A DNA stretch of 64,000 nucleotides, taken from an uncultured bacterium. GTDB taxonomy: Bacteria; Bacillota_I; Bacilli_A; RF39; UBA660. The translations under genes and the position numbers were made by a program. Where the stretch lies: positions 30,186 through 94,185 of the forward strand of contig CANSHI010000004.1 in assembly GCA_947646655.1 (NCBI GenBank). Direction: 5' to 3'. Every line of letters begins with the position of its first letter. The first letter of the stretch is position 1. The notes under the pieces are model-generated. The model ran no database searches and had not been told where the DNA came from. It saw only the letters and a list, made by a program, of their open reading frames with translations. Below are positions 41,266 through 52,000 of this stretch, in pieces.

Positions 41266-43548
41266 TTACTGGCTATTTTCGACTTTTACTAAAACTTCCC
41301 TAGGTTTCGATCCATTTTGAGGACCTACGATCCCTCTTTCTTCTAGCAGATCGACTATTCTAGCTGCTCTATTATAGCCTACTTTAAAACGTCTTTGGAG
41401 TAGACTGGCACTTACTTTTCCAGTTTGGACAGCAAATTCAACAACTTGATCGTAAAGAGGATCGTCATATTCTTCGGCTGGCGAATTTTCGCCTGCTAAA
41501 TGACTTTCGGGAATCTCATCGATCATAGTATCATAACTCGCAGCTTGTTCGTTAGATACGTGTTTGATCAATCTCTCAACTTCGTCATCAGATATAAAGT
41601 TTCCTTGAATACGTTCAGTAACACTTGCTCCCATAGGGAAATATAACATGTCACCTTTTCCTAAAAGCTTTTCTGCCCCTCTTCTATCTAAAATCGTACG
41701 TGAATCGATCTGACTTGCTACGGCAAAAGAAATACGTGATGGAATATTTGCTTTAATAACACCTGTAATGACGTCTGTAGATGGCCTTTGTGTAGCGACG
41801 ATTAGATGTATTCCAGCGGCACGAGCCATTTGAGTAATACGCATTATAGAGTCTTCTACTTCTTTACTGGCTACTACCATTAAGTCCGCTAGCTCATCGA
41901 TGATAACGACTAGAAAATACATTTTTTTCTCAACTTCTTCGTGAGCCGCTTCATTTTGACGTTCGACCCATTCGTTATAGCCAGCAATGTTTTTAACATT
42001 TTTTTCGGCGAAGAGATCGTATCTCTGTTCCATCATTATAACTACTTTTTGAAGTGCTGCACTAGCTTTTCTAGGATCAGTTACTACTGGCCATAGAAGA
42101 TGGGGTATGCCATTATAATTAGAAAGTTCAACTTTTTTAGGATCGACTAAGACTAGCTTAACTTCATCGGGTCTTTTGAGCATTAAAATTGATGCAATAA
42201 ATGAGTTGATACAAACTGACTTTCCTGATCCAGTAGATCCAGCGACTAAAAGGTGGGGAGTTTTAGATATGTCAGCCCATTTTATACGCCCCATGATATC
42301 TTTTCCTAAGGCGACTGGAATGTTGGCCTTTTCGACGTCTTTTGTGGGACGAGATAGTACTTCTCTTATTGGAACTGGTATTACTTTGGCATTAGGTATT
42401 TCAATTCCTACTGTACTTTTACCAGGTATAGGAGCTTCTATACGGATGTCTTTGGCAGCGAGTGCTAAGGCTATTTCTTTATCGATTGATGTAATTCTAC
42501 TTACACGAGTACCTGCTTTTACTTCTACTTCAAATTGGGTAACAGCTGGACCTTCATGAATTTCTACTACTCTACCCGAAATTTGGAAGTCATTTAGTAC
42601 TCTTTCTAATGCTGCTTTATTAGATTGTAAAAATTCAGTAGAGTTTACTTTGCCTAAAGGCTTAGGTTTGTCTAATAAGTCGATCGTCGGAAGTTGATAG
42701 TTTTTATTTTCGACTATGAGTGGTTTGTTATCTGATTGCTCAGGAGTCTTGGTATTAAAATTTAGTTGTGTTTGTTCTTCATGATTTCCATTTAGTAAGT
42801 CGTCCATATTGGAGTATACTTTAACATTTTCAAGTGTTTCAATACCAATCGTGTTGTCGAGATTTGGCGACTCTGTTGGAGTTTCATCATCATTTTTACT
42901 CTTTTTACCAAATAAACCTTTCTTTTCTTTTTTGATAACTTCTTCTTCAACACCTTCTTCTTCGTCATCGCTCGATCCACGCATACGTGAGAACATATTT
43001 TTTATTCCCTCTAAGATATCGCTTATACTTAAATCGAAGCAAAGGATGATACCTAATATTCCTATAACTACTAGTACGATTTTAGTACCGTCAAATGCAA
43101 AACATTTTGTCAAGGCTACTGTACAAATGCCACCGATGATACCTCCTCCCGAATTTGCTGTATAGTTAATGATACCAGCATCGAGAAAGTTATTGATAGT
43201 CGTTTCGATAATTTCTTTTCCATTTAAACCACCTTGAATAGCATACTCTAAATGTGAATAAACTAGTAATGCCAATATGATCATATAAATACCGATAAGA
43301 CGGATCGTGAAAAATTTAGGGAGTTTTCTTTTTACGATCATATAAACTCCTACTATCAAGCAGGCTAATAAAGCGAGTATATACCACACTCCCATTAAGA
43401 AGATGGCAAAACCACAGATAACGTTTCCTACTGGGCCAAATTTACCACATCCCATAATCGCTATTAAGATTAAAAGGACACCCCATAATTCTGCTGCATA
43501 CGAGTCATTTTTTTTTACACTAGACTTGCTTGTTTTCTTTTTTGCCAT
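41266..43548 (-). CDS. ftsK: DNA translocase FtsK/SpoIIIE
   Basis: Pumps chromosomal DNA at the septum and activates Xer recombination at dif. The 760-residue protein has four membrane helices (residues 18-170), a charged linker, and the motor domain with Walker A AGSTGSGKSVCINS, Walker B VVIIDELADLM, and IVATQRPSTDVITG. The C-terminal gamma winged helix (VGYNRAARIVDLLEERGIVG) reads the polar DNA motifs. FtsK and SpoIIIE roles cannot be separated by sequence. It lies about 25 kb from the dif-like site. Confidence 0.93.
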   Translation of the reverse strand: MAKKKTSKSSVKKNDSYAAELWGVLLILIAIMGCGKFGPVGNVICGFAIFLMGVWYILALLACLIVGVYMIVKRKLPKFFTIRLIGIYMIILALLVYSHLEYAIQGGLNGKEIIETTINNFLDAGIINYTANSGGGIIGGICTVALTKCFAFDGTKIVLVVIGILGIILCFDLSISDILEGIKNMFSRMRGSSDDEEEGVEEEVIKKEKKGLFGKKSKNDDETPTESPNLDNTIGIETLENVKVYSNMDDLLNGNHEEQTQLNFNTKTPEQSDNKPLIVENKNYQLPTIDLLDKPKPLGKVNSTEFLQSNKAALERVLNDFQISGRVVEIHEGPAVTQFEVEVKAGTRVSRITSIDKEIALALAAKDIRIEAPIPGKSTVGIEIPNAKVIPVPIREVLSRPTKDVEKANIPVALGKDIMGRIKWADISKTPHLLVAGSTGSGKSVCINSFIASILMLKRPDEVKLVLVDPKKVELSNYNGIPHLLWPVVTDPRKASAALQKVVIMMEQRYDLFAEKNVKNIAGYNEWVERQNEAAHEEVEKKMYFLVVIIDELADLMVVASKEVEDSIMRITQMARAAGIHLIVATQRPSTDVITGVIKANIPSRISFAVASQIDSRTILDRRGAEKLLGKGDMLYFPMGASVTERIQGNFISDDEVERLIKHVSNEQAASYDTMIDEIPESHLAGENSPAEEYDDPLYDQVVEFAVQTGKVSASLLQRRFKVGYNRAARIVDLLEERGIVGPQNGSKPREVLVKVENSQ

Positions 43549-43701
43549 ACTTCTATTTTTCCTTTCATTGTTAAAAATTTTTTTATTTCATGCCATACAA
43601 AAAAGCATGCCACTATATTAATTATATAATATTAGTATTGGATAGTAAAGTTTTTTCAGAAAACTAGACATTTAAAAAATATCTCTATCAGAGACATTTT
43701 T

Positions 43702-46032
43702 TCATTTTGGACATTGTACAGTGGCTTCACATCTAGCACCCCAAATGTTTCCTTTCCAATATGTATTTTCCCAGGTAAGATATTGTCCACAGTTGAAATC
43801 TGAACGATTAGTATTATTACATTTCGCATATGTGATATAACAATTATTTCTTCCATTATAAGAGAATCTTTTTGCTGAGTAGTTTTTTATATAGAAACAG
43901 GCGGAAGTAGATGATGCTGTATTTTCTACATCATCTGTAGTACCTGCTGATACAATATTGAATGTGTCACATTTTGAATTTGAGCATTCGTCTAAATACA
44001 AAATAATATTATAATCTTCTAAATCCGTTTCTGCAATAAGCCAAGCTCTTATTTCTTCAGAGCTAACTGTGACTCTAATATTTGTGCTCTTTGCATAAAA
44101 CATTCCAACTTGATTTTCAATGCTATCTTTTTTAAAACTTCTAAGGTCGAGTACAAGTAGAGAATTGCAGCGACTAAACATATCGTGTACGTTAGTAACT
44201 TTACTTGTATCGAATTTTTGCAAATTTAGATTAACTAGTTTTGAACAACTTGCAAACATATATTCCATATTGACTACATTAGATGTGTCAAAATTTTCTA
44301 TATTTAGTTCCTTTAAATTTGTGCAACTTGAAAACATATAACTCATATTGGTAGCTTTACTTGTATTGAAATGACCTAGGTCTAAGATTTCTAAGCTTTG
44401 GCAATTTGAAAACATAGCTTGCATATTAGTAACCTCTCTAGTATTAAAATTGCTTAAATTTAAAGTTTTTAATTGGTTACAATACCTAAACATACGGCTC
44501 ATATTAGTGACTTTTTCAGTGTTAAAATTTTCTAGTCCTATAATTGTAGTTAATTTGCCTACTGGAGCATCATCAGAGATAAACATATCAAACATACGAT
44601 ACATGTCTGTTACGTTACTTGTATTAAAATTACTTAAATCTAATGTTTCTAAACTTTGACAACCTAAAAACATACTAGTCATATTAGTAACTTTATTTGT
44701 ATTAAAACTAGTTAAATTTAAAGCTTTTAATTTGTTGCAATGTTGGAACATGCTGTGCATATCTGTAACATTTTCGGTGTTAAAATTTTCTAATCCTATA
44801 ACTGTAGTTAGTGTGCCCGTTGGGATATCATCAGAGATAAACATATCGAACATACGATGCATGTCTGTTACATTACTTGTATTGAAATTACTTAAGTCTA
44901 ATATTTCTAAACTTTGACAGCCTAAAAACATACAAGTCATGTTAGTAACTTTATTTGTATTAAAGTTGCTTAAATTTAAAGTTTTTAATTTGTTGCAATG
45001 TTGGAACATACAGTGCATATCTGTAACATTTTCGGTGTTAAAGTTTTCTAGTCCTATAATTGTAGTTAATTTGCCTACTGGGGCTTCTTTAGAAATAAAC
45101 ATATTAAACATATAATTCATGTTTATTACATTACTAGTATCAAAGCTACTTAAGTCGAGTATTTCTAAACTTTGACAACCTGAGAACATCGAGTTCATAT
45201 ATTTAATGTTCGAAGTGTCTAAGTTTTCCAAATATTCTATGCTTTCTAGATTTATAAAGTCAGAAAAAAGCTTAGAACTATTTTGATTAGCTATTATTTT
45301 TCCCTCTGCTTGAATGAAAACATCGTACATTGTATTATCTTCATTGTTGGGTACTAAATAGCTCATTACATTTTTGTGCTGTCCATCAGATAAATCATAA
45401 GTATATGTAGCATTTTCTTTTGGGTTCTTTTCGATCTCAAAAATAATTCTTTTTATTTCCGATGAGTGTTGCCATATTTTTTCATTATTTACTCTTGCCA
45501 TTAAAATGTTAGATAGGCATTCTGTGATGTTGGAAAACAATTCGTTTTGTAAATAACCACCTTTTAAATTAAAATTAACTGTTTGATCGGCTGAACTTTT
45601 GTTTTCGATTATTATTTTAATATCGATTACACTATTTAATGAAGCTATTTCTCCTTGTACATTTTGATCAATTTTTTCAATATAATATACTGTTACTTCT
45701 TCACTGTTGCATAAATAATCTAGTGCATATTTAGTATTTATGTTGTTTAAACTTTTTAAGTTTAGAGTTAATTCTAGTGATTCGCCACTTGACACTACAA
45801 TTGAACCATTTTCGTAACGATCATTTTGACTAGTTAGTTCATACTTTAAATTAGCTACTGTTATGATTGCAGCTTGTTTGTGTTCAAGTATATGGAAGTA
45901 AGAATATGTTCCGCCTACAAATAAAGTAAAAGCTGAAATAGTTATCATCGACGTAAAAAATCTCGTCTTCATACGATCTCGATACTTAAATTTTTTATAT
46001 AGCTTTTTTAATTTGTTAAGTATGGATTTCAT
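43702..46032 (-). CDS. BspA-like leucine-rich repeat surface protein (DUF285 type)
   Basis: A 776-residue exported protein. A basic start and a signal helix (MITISAFTLFVGGTYSYF) resemble SipW-type substrates. A beta-rich domain covers about residues 50-250. Then follow about 13 modules of the DUF285 kind (FNTSNVTDMHRMFDMF, NTNKVTNMTCMFLGCQSLE), each 20-25 residues. The C-terminal 90 residues are Cys-rich (NNCYITYAKCNNTN, CEATVQCPK), so disulphides are likely. Related proteins in mycoplasmas and gut bacteria act in adhesion. The start at 46032 follows GTGAGG. Confidence 0.8.
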   Translation of the reverse strand: MKSILNKLKKLYKKFKYRDRMKTRFFTSMITISAFTLFVGGTYSYFHILEHKQAAIITVANLKYELTSQNDRYENGSIVVSSGESLELTLNLKSLNNINTKYALDYLCNSEEVTVYYIEKIDQNVQGEIASLNSVIDIKIIIENKSSADQTVNFNLKGGYLQNELFSNITECLSNILMARVNNEKIWQHSSEIKRIIFEIEKNPKENATYTYDLSDGQHKNVMSYLVPNNEDNTMYDVFIQAEGKIIANQNSSKLFSDFINLESIEYLENLDTSNIKYMNSMFSGCQSLEILDLSSFDTSNVINMNYMFNMFISKEAPVGKLTTIIGLENFNTENVTDMHCMFQHCNKLKTLNLSNFNTNKVTNMTCMFLGCQSLEILDLSNFNTSNVTDMHRMFDMFISDDIPTGTLTTVIGLENFNTENVTDMHSMFQHCNKLKALNLTSFNTNKVTNMTSMFLGCQSLETLDLSNFNTSNVTDMYRMFDMFISDDAPVGKLTTIIGLENFNTEKVTNMSRMFRYCNQLKTLNLSNFNTREVTNMQAMFSNCQSLEILDLGHFNTSKATNMSYMFSSCTNLKELNIENFDTSNVVNMEYMFASCSKLVNLNLQKFDTSKVTNVHDMFSRCNSLLVLDLRSFKKDSIENQVGMFYAKSTNIRVTVSSEEIRAWLIAETDLEDYNIILYLDECSNSKCDTFNIVSAGTTDDVENTASSTSACFYIKNYSAKRFSYNGRNNCYITYAKCNNTNRSDFNCGQYLTWENTYWKGNIWGARCEATVQCPK
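44500..45250 (-). repeat. 258-bp near-identical tandem repeats in the BspA-like gene
   Basis: The same sequence block recurs at intervals of exactly 258 bp (86 codons); for example the block starting ATCAGAGATAAACATAT recurs from 44572 and 44830, and a diverged copy (TTAGAAATAAACATAT) from 45088. The first two copies differ at only scattered bases. Confidence 0.8.
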
Positions 46033-46127
46033 TTTACGCCTCACTATTCGTTTAGTATTTTTATATATTAAGTATACACGTATTATCAATACGTTGCAAG
46101 AATTTTACTTATTTAAGATGTAAATTT

Positions 46128-46430
46128 TTAAAATATGTTTTTAAATAAAATACATGAAGTTAAGTAAATAGCGTAGAAGATGATAATTCTAATAAAATAA
46201 AAAAGTGCTGTATCTCGGAATGTGTGGGCGAGTTTTTTATTCAATAAAAATAATATATATAGAATTAGGAGGTTGAAAAAATACTTATATTCAAAAAATG
46301 ATAGTATTAAAAAATATATAAGTATGGGATAAAATTTTTTGGTATAAAGTAAACTTAGTACTACTAAATGAAAATTGTAAGGAGTTAAATTGCTTATAAG
46401 AAAATCCAAGACAAGTAAAATAATAGTCAT
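46128..46430 (-). CDS. Small membrane protein in the MreD position
   Basis: A 100-residue hydrophobic protein with about three to four helices (YNFHLVVLSLLYTKKFYPIL, FFNLLILYILFLLN, FYFIRIIIFYAIYLTSCILF). It overlaps the end of mreC in an ATGA junction. MreD normally follows mreC but is about 160 residues long; this may be a shortened or divergent MreD. The identity rests on position. Confidence 0.55.
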   Translation of the reverse strand: MTIILLVLDFLISNLTPYNFHLVVLSLLYTKKFYPILIYFLILSFFEYKYFFNLLILYILFLLNKKLAHTFRDTALFYFIRIIIFYAIYLTSCILFKNIF

Positions 46431-47098
46431 TTGTTTATTACCATTAAGTAGTTGAGATTGTTGAAGTCCACGTATGGTTTAACATAAATAATCTGTTCTA
46501 CTCCCTCTTTAACTATTTTTTCTACAGTACCTATTTTTATATCTCCTTCAACTTCTTGAAGTCCACTTGTTGTGACTACGTTACCTTGTTCTACGTTTTT
46601 GTAGTTATTGACGTTGCGGACAATTAGAAGATTGTCTTTTTCGTCATAGCCACTTAATAATCCAAAAGCATCTCCAACTTTGATACTTAAATTGACTTTG
46701 CCTGTTAGAAGAGATACTTTGGCGGTTGTCTTATTAGCGCTTTCTACTAGTCCTACTAACCCGTTTTCATTTATAACCGCTGCGCCATCGTTTACTTTGC
46801 TGGAAGTCGAGATAGTTAAGTAGTCATAAAAGTCGTAAATGTTTCGAAGAGCTATTTTACTTAGTATGTGAGAAGTACTATCAAAAATGTTTAAATTTTC
46901 TTGAGATTTTTCATATTCTAAAAGAGTTTTTTCTAAATATTCAATTTTTGTCTCATACGATTTTTTAGTGAGTTCATCTAAATTATTTTGACGGAAGAGA
47001 GAAAAAATGTTTGCCACTCCAGTCAAGAAAGCGTTGTGTAGCATTATAAATACAAAGAGTACTAATAAGACTCTTAGAAAAGGTCTAATCTTGTGCAT
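46427..47098 (-). CDS. mreC: Rod shape-determining protein MreC
   Basis: A 223-residue protein with one N-terminal membrane helix (VLLVLFVFIMLHNAFLTGVA), a coiled coil (residues 40-65) and the beta-rich outer domain (DGAAVINENGLVGLVESANK, TAKVSLLTGKVNLSIKVG, VTTSGLQ). MreC links the elongasome to cell-wall synthases. It is slightly shorter than most homologues. It overlaps radC by 14 bases. No MreB gene is in the window. Confidence 0.88.
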   Translation of the reverse strand: MHKIRPFLRVLLVLFVFIMLHNAFLTGVANIFSLFRQNNLDELTKKSYETKIEYLEKTLLEYEKSQENLNIFDSTSHILSKIALRNIYDFYDYLTISTSSKVNDGAAVINENGLVGLVESANKTTAKVSLLTGKVNLSIKVGDAFGLLSGYDEKDNLLIVRNVNNYKNVEQGNVVTTSGLQEVEGDIKIGTVEKIVKEGVEQIIYVKPYVDFNNLNYLMVINK

Positions 47099-47783
47099 AT
47101 GCTAGTCTCCCCTCTTCTACATAGCTATAATATTCTTTCGGGCCAACAATGATATGATCTAAAACTTTAATGTCCATAAGACAGCCGACTTCGGCCATAA
47201 TTTTTGTAGTTTCATCGTCACTCGCACTGGGCGCGGGATCGCCACTTGGATGATTGTGCATGAGTATAACTCCACTCGCGTTTTCTAAAAGAGCTGTTTT
47301 AAACACTTCTCTTGGATGTACAACTGACATATTGATTGTACCCTTAAATAACACTTTGTGTGTTATATAGCGATTTTTATTATTTAAAAATATTACTAAA
47401 AAGTTTTCTTGTTTGGAATTATAAATAAGTTTTGCAAAATGATTATATGCTTCCATCGAATTTACAATTTTAATTACTTCTTTTTCATCCTGTTCTTCGT
47501 ATACTCTCCTGCCTAATTCTAAGCTGGCAAGGAGAGTTATACTTTTAACAGTGCCTAAACCTTTTATGCTTTTTAATTTATTAATACTTAGATTTTTTAG
47601 ATCGCTTATATCTTTTAAAGAGCTTAATATTTTGGAACTCAAAGTTTTTACTGATTCTCCTTTTGTTCCCGTCCTTAAAATGATAGATAGAAGTTCTTCA
47701 TTCGATAAAGCACTGCTACCTTGGGCTAAAAGTCTTTCTCTCGGTAAGTCAGATTTAGGGATTTCTTTTAATAATGTTGTCAA
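47085..47783 (-). CDS. radC: RadC family JAB-domain protein
   Basis: A 232-residue protein with an N-terminal helix-hairpin-helix part (LSNEELLSIILRTGTKG, LKSIKGLGTVKSITLL) and the JAB/MPN metalloprotease-like fold with the motif MHNHPSGDPAPSASDD. The gene order radC-mreC occurs widely in Firmicutes. Despite the name, a DNA repair role is doubtful for the family. Confidence 0.92.
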   Translation of the reverse strand: MTTLLKEIPKSDLPRERLLAQGSSALSNEELLSIILRTGTKGESVKTLSSKILSSLKDISDLKNLSINKLKSIKGLGTVKSITLLASLELGRRVYEEQDEKEVIKIVNSMEAYNHFAKLIYNSKQENFLVIFLNNKNRYITHKVLFKGTINMSVVHPREVFKTALLENASGVILMHNHPSGDPAPSASDDETTKIMAEVGCLMDIKVLDHIIVGPKEYYSYVEEGRLAYAQD

Positions 47784-48212
47784 TCATACCACTTCCTTAT
47801 AAATGTTTAATAGTTCTTCGTTGATAGATAATTTACTTTCTTCATTTGTTTTCATCATTAAAGTTTCGTATTCGTAAAATTTATCTAAAAGTTCGTTGTT
47901 TAAGTTAATCTGTTTTAAATAGTAATTGATGCCTTTTTTAGATAAGTAATTTGTCATAAACTCAATGTTTTCGTCTTTATTTAAGACTGAGTAATATACT
48001 CTAAATATTCCTTCGTCTTCGAAAACTACTCCTCCTAAGTTTTTTTGCATTTTAGTGGCATTTTCTGAGTCTTTGAATACTCCAATTTGAATCGCGACGG
48101 CATTGGTACTCTTCTTATTAAAGGTCTTACTCTCTACTTTGCTAAATAAGAAAAATGCAAAACCACATCCTATTAAAACTGCTAAAAATACTGGATACAA
48201 CTTTTTTTTCAT
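47784..48212 (-). CDS. Membrane-anchored SPOR-like protein
   Basis: A 142-residue protein with an N-terminal membrane helix (LYPVFLAVLIGCGFAFFLF) and an outer domain that resembles a SPOR fold (VAIQIGVFKDSENATKMQKN, VFEDEGIFRVYYSVLN, LSKKGINYYLKQI). SPOR domains bind denuded glycan at septa. It lies directly before radC with no gap. The start at 48212 is preferred to a GTG three codons earlier. Confidence 0.65.
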   Translation of the reverse strand: MKKKLYPVFLAVLIGCGFAFFLFSKVESKTFNKKSTNAVAIQIGVFKDSENATKMQKNLGGVVFEDEGIFRVYYSVLNKDENIEFMTNYLSKKGINYYLKQINLNNELLDKFYEYETLMMKTNEESKLSINEELLNIYKEVV

Positions 48213-48278
48213 ATATTTCACCTCGCGATTATCTTACAATAAATTTCTTATATTTTATGTCGAACTAAGTAGGAAAGA

Positions 48279-48926
48279 TTATTTTATTAAATCAGATTTT
48301 TTAATAATAAATAATTTGTAACCTTTGTAAAAACAGTAAAAAACTTCTTCATGGGTAATTTCATTTTTATCTAAGACATGTTCTAGCCATACTTTGCTTT
48401 TTTTAATTTTTCGCAAGGTACTAGTTTGAATTTCACCATCAACAATTAGAGGTAAAGGATAATTTTTGTCGAAGAGTTTTTTTTCGAATATCGATAGTTT
48501 TCCATTTTGTTCTAAAAAGGCATATTCGACATCACCTATACTTTTAATACTTTTTTGTCTTAGTTCTAGAAGAAGATCATCGATAGTATATCTTTGGCGA
48601 GTCATTTCTTTATAGTTTACTACTCCTTTATTTATGATGACAGAAGGCTTTCCTCCAAAAATTGTTCTAAATTTTTTGGACTTGAGGGCTATTCTTGCTA
48701 AAACGATTTCTAAAATGACGAGAATTACGATTGGTATAATGGTCATAAAGATTGTATCTTCTGTATTTTCAATGCTTATTGCCACTAATTCTGCGATTAG
48801 AATAGATACGATCAAGTCTACTACTCCTAATTGACCTATTTCTCTTTTTCCCATTAGTCTATACATAAACATTACAAAAAAGTAAAAGAAAACTGTTCTT
48901 AAAAGTACGATTATTAGTTCTTTCAT
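48279..48926 (-). CDS. DUF421 (YetF-like) membrane protein
   Basis: A 215-residue protein with three membrane helices at the N-terminus (residues 2-75) containing RLMGKREIGQLGVVDLIVSI, and then the DUF421 C-terminal domain (GKPSVIINKGVVNYKEMTRQ, LRQKSIKSIGDVEYAFLEQN). Such proteins occur in sporulating and non-sporulating Firmicutes; some take part in germination or membrane stress. The start at 48926 follows GGTGATC. Confidence 0.85.
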   Translation of the reverse strand: MKELIIVLLRTVFFYFFVMFMYRLMGKREIGQLGVVDLIVSILIAELVAISIENTEDTIFMTIIPIVILVILEIVLARIALKSKKFRTIFGGKPSVIINKGVVNYKEMTRQRYTIDDLLLELRQKSIKSIGDVEYAFLEQNGKLSIFEKKLFDKNYPLPLIVDGEIQTSTLRKIKKSKVWLEHVLDKNEITHEEVFYCFYKGYKLFIIKKSDLIK

Positions 48927-49060
48927 ATTGATCACCATTTATATTATGGCAAATATGAGTATATTTTAATCATTTGTATTGTCAGTAAGAAAAAAGTCCC
49001 TCTAATATATATTATACCGGACAATTTTGATTTTTCTCATGTTTAAAGTCAATAATAAAA

Positions 49061-49090
49061 AAATTTCTCTAAATAATTAGAGAAATTTAA
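49061..49090 (-). terminator. Terminator of the 49087 gene
   Basis: AAATTTCTCT / AGAGAAATTT, 8-base loop, T run on the minus strand. It begins at the stop codon. Confidence 0.8.
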
Positions 49091-52000
49091 TTGTTTGAAG
49101 CTTTATTATGAACAAGGATATTACTTTGAGTTACATAATAATTATGATTGTTTTTGACTTCAAAATTATAAACAGTTGTTTGATTTGTATTTTCTTTAAT
49201 CGATGATATTTTTAATAAATTTCCTTCAGAATCCATTAAGATGTCACCCACTTCAAATTCGCCAATTGGCATCCATGTTTTAGTTTTTGGATTATAAACA
49301 GGGTGGTTAGGTGTGATATGCATTTTTTCTGTGTTGTTATCAAATTCTATTTCTAAAACTTTATTTGTAGTATGTATCATAGTATTTAGGATTATATCTT
49401 CTTCAACTTTTTCTTCTTTTTCATTGTAAGAATAAACTTTATCTCCCTGTTTTAAATCTTGGATTTTTTTATAACCGTTTGGTGTATACACTAGTGTATC
49501 TTTTGCAAAACAAGTAGGTGGTGTTAGATTATCACTAGGTATTTTAAACGGATCAGATTGAGTGCCCGTTCCCTGCATGCCTAAAACAGTTTCTGCAGAT
49601 AAGTTGATTACAGGTACAACACCATAGGAAAGACCATCCACATTTGCTTGGTTAACATAAAAACCTATAAACCCACCATTGGGATTAATTCCATATATTG
49701 AAAGTTTTCCGATATTAAAATTGTTCGGGGAAGCAGACCAGTAATAACTTCCTTTGTATAAATAATAATTTTTGTTTATTCCTCCGCCTTTTCCACTTCC
49801 TGCTAAATTTATTTCGTCCACTGTTATTAATCCTATTTTCTCATCTAACTTTCCATTTCCTTTTTCTGTATCACTTTTTGTAAAAGCATCATTTTTATTA
49901 GTACATGTTAGTTTAGGACTTGGATTGTTTTCATTAAAGTTATCATTGTAAGATGAAAATCGCTGGAAACCTCCAAAAGCAGTATTATTATTGCCATAAC
50001 CTGGTGTAGTGCTTTCATTTACCCACCATGTTTGTGGCGTGCTAGCTGTACTCCTGTCATTACAGAATATATTATCACTTACATAACTATCATAATTTCG
50101 GTCAGAAATATTGGTTTTATACCAACTTTCCAATTGAGATTTAATATTGGTGCTCGTTTCATTTGATTGGGCTTGACTTTTGCTCGTACTGGCAGTTCCA
50201 TTAGATCCACCATACATAAGTCCCGCATATTTGGCATCATTATTATAAGTTGTATTCCATGCTATGTTTTGTATGGCAACTCGATCTGTAAAGTTTGTTC
50301 CATTTGCATAAGCACCTTTTCCATCAAATATTATTCTAATACTTCCATCACCATTGATTCTGATAATACGCCAATAATATCCTACAAATTTTACGTAGTT
50401 ATCTGTGACAGCTCCTCTGTAATAGTAGCTGGTCCCATAGTCATCTTCCATAGAATATAATCCATCTGCTGTCTCGTTAGTTGTTGCAGACTCAGCAAAG
50501 TTTGGTGTTCCACTTTTTGAGGTTTTGCCTAGTTTGGCTAAAGTCTTTTCGGCTGGACCGTTTTTCTTCCAATGAGCATATAAAGTTTGGTTGGCAGTTA
50601 TTTTAACATCAGTGTTGGCTGTAATTTGTGTTCCTCCACTACTTTCTGTGAACCAGCCTAAAAATTCATAGTTTGTGTATGTCGGATTATTTGGCATTAT
50701 ATATTTTGAATCATATGTAACAGTCTGACTTTGTGTTACAGGTGTTCCACCATTGGCATTAAACGTCACTGTAAATGTTACAGGTGTCCAGTTAGCTGTC
50801 AAGGTGGCATTTCCGTTTCCTATCGTGTATGTATTTCCAGATAAGTTACCTTCACCTGTCTTTTGCCAACTATAGTTGTATCCAGTTTTAGTTGGTATTC
50901 CTATGGTAACGTTTTCTCCATAATACTTTGTTAAGGTTGTATTTCCATTATATGTGCCACCATTTGGATTTATTGTTAGTGTAAATTGCTTTCTTCCATA
51001 ATAGTAGTCTATTTTGTTTGTTTCTTCATTAGAACCCACTATTAAGCTTTTTGTGGCGGGGCTTGTGAATCCCGTGTAGCTTTCTACTCCTGGTGTTACT
51101 TCTGTTCCATAGTCTACTGTGTTTTCTTCACTTTTTATGAGCGTATATGTGCTTCCATCGGTGTTCATTTGATAATGGTTTGTGGTGTATTTGTATTTGT
51201 TGACTGTCCAATTGGCCGTGACTCCTGAGTTTCTGTTTTCACTTAAAGTAAAGGTATTTCCTGTTAATGTTCCTCCTAGATTTGTCCATCCATTAAAGGT
51301 GTAACCGTCCCTAACGGGTGTTTTTAATATTTTACTCGTTTCGTAGTACATACTTTCTACTGTGTTGGCACTTGAACCTTCGTATAATCCTCCTTGAGGG
51401 TTGATCGTTAAGTCGTATTTGTTTCTTGAATAATTATAGTTTAAAACGTTTAGCGTTGGTGGTGTACTTGTCTCTACTTTGATCGTTAAGTTGCCTTTTG
51501 GTGGGGATGTAAATCCAGCATAGTTTTTGACATCTGGGCTTACATTGGCATTGAATTTAGCTTGTCCTACTTCCGAGGCAGATGTTGTGTAAGTCGAGCC
51601 ATCGGTGTTCATTTTTTTATGGTATACGATATAGTCATAGTCGTTTGCTACCCACTTTGCTACTAGGTTGGCATCACTATTTCCCATTTTGAATGTATTG
51701 TCTGTGAGCTCGCCGCCTGTTACTTCCCAACCTGTGAATGTGTGTCCTTCTCTAGTTGGTGTATCAATAGTAGTAGTCTCTTCGTAGTACATAGTTTTAT
51801 CGGTGTTGCCTTGGTAGTTTCCTCCAGCAGGGTCTATACTGAGATGATATTCATTTCTTAAGTAATTATAAGTTATGACGTTTTTTGTTGGGTTTTCTGT
51901 GTCAATTTCGATCGTTTTTGATATTTTATCGGGGCTTGTGAAACCTTGATAAGTTTTTACTTCTGGACTTATTACTGTCCCATAGGATGCTTCATCGATT

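Noticed and set aside
43702..46032. ORFs of 60-75 residues opposite the BspA-like gene
   Set aside because: They recur with the 258-bp repeat on the antisense strand and lack ribosome sites; shadows of the repeat.
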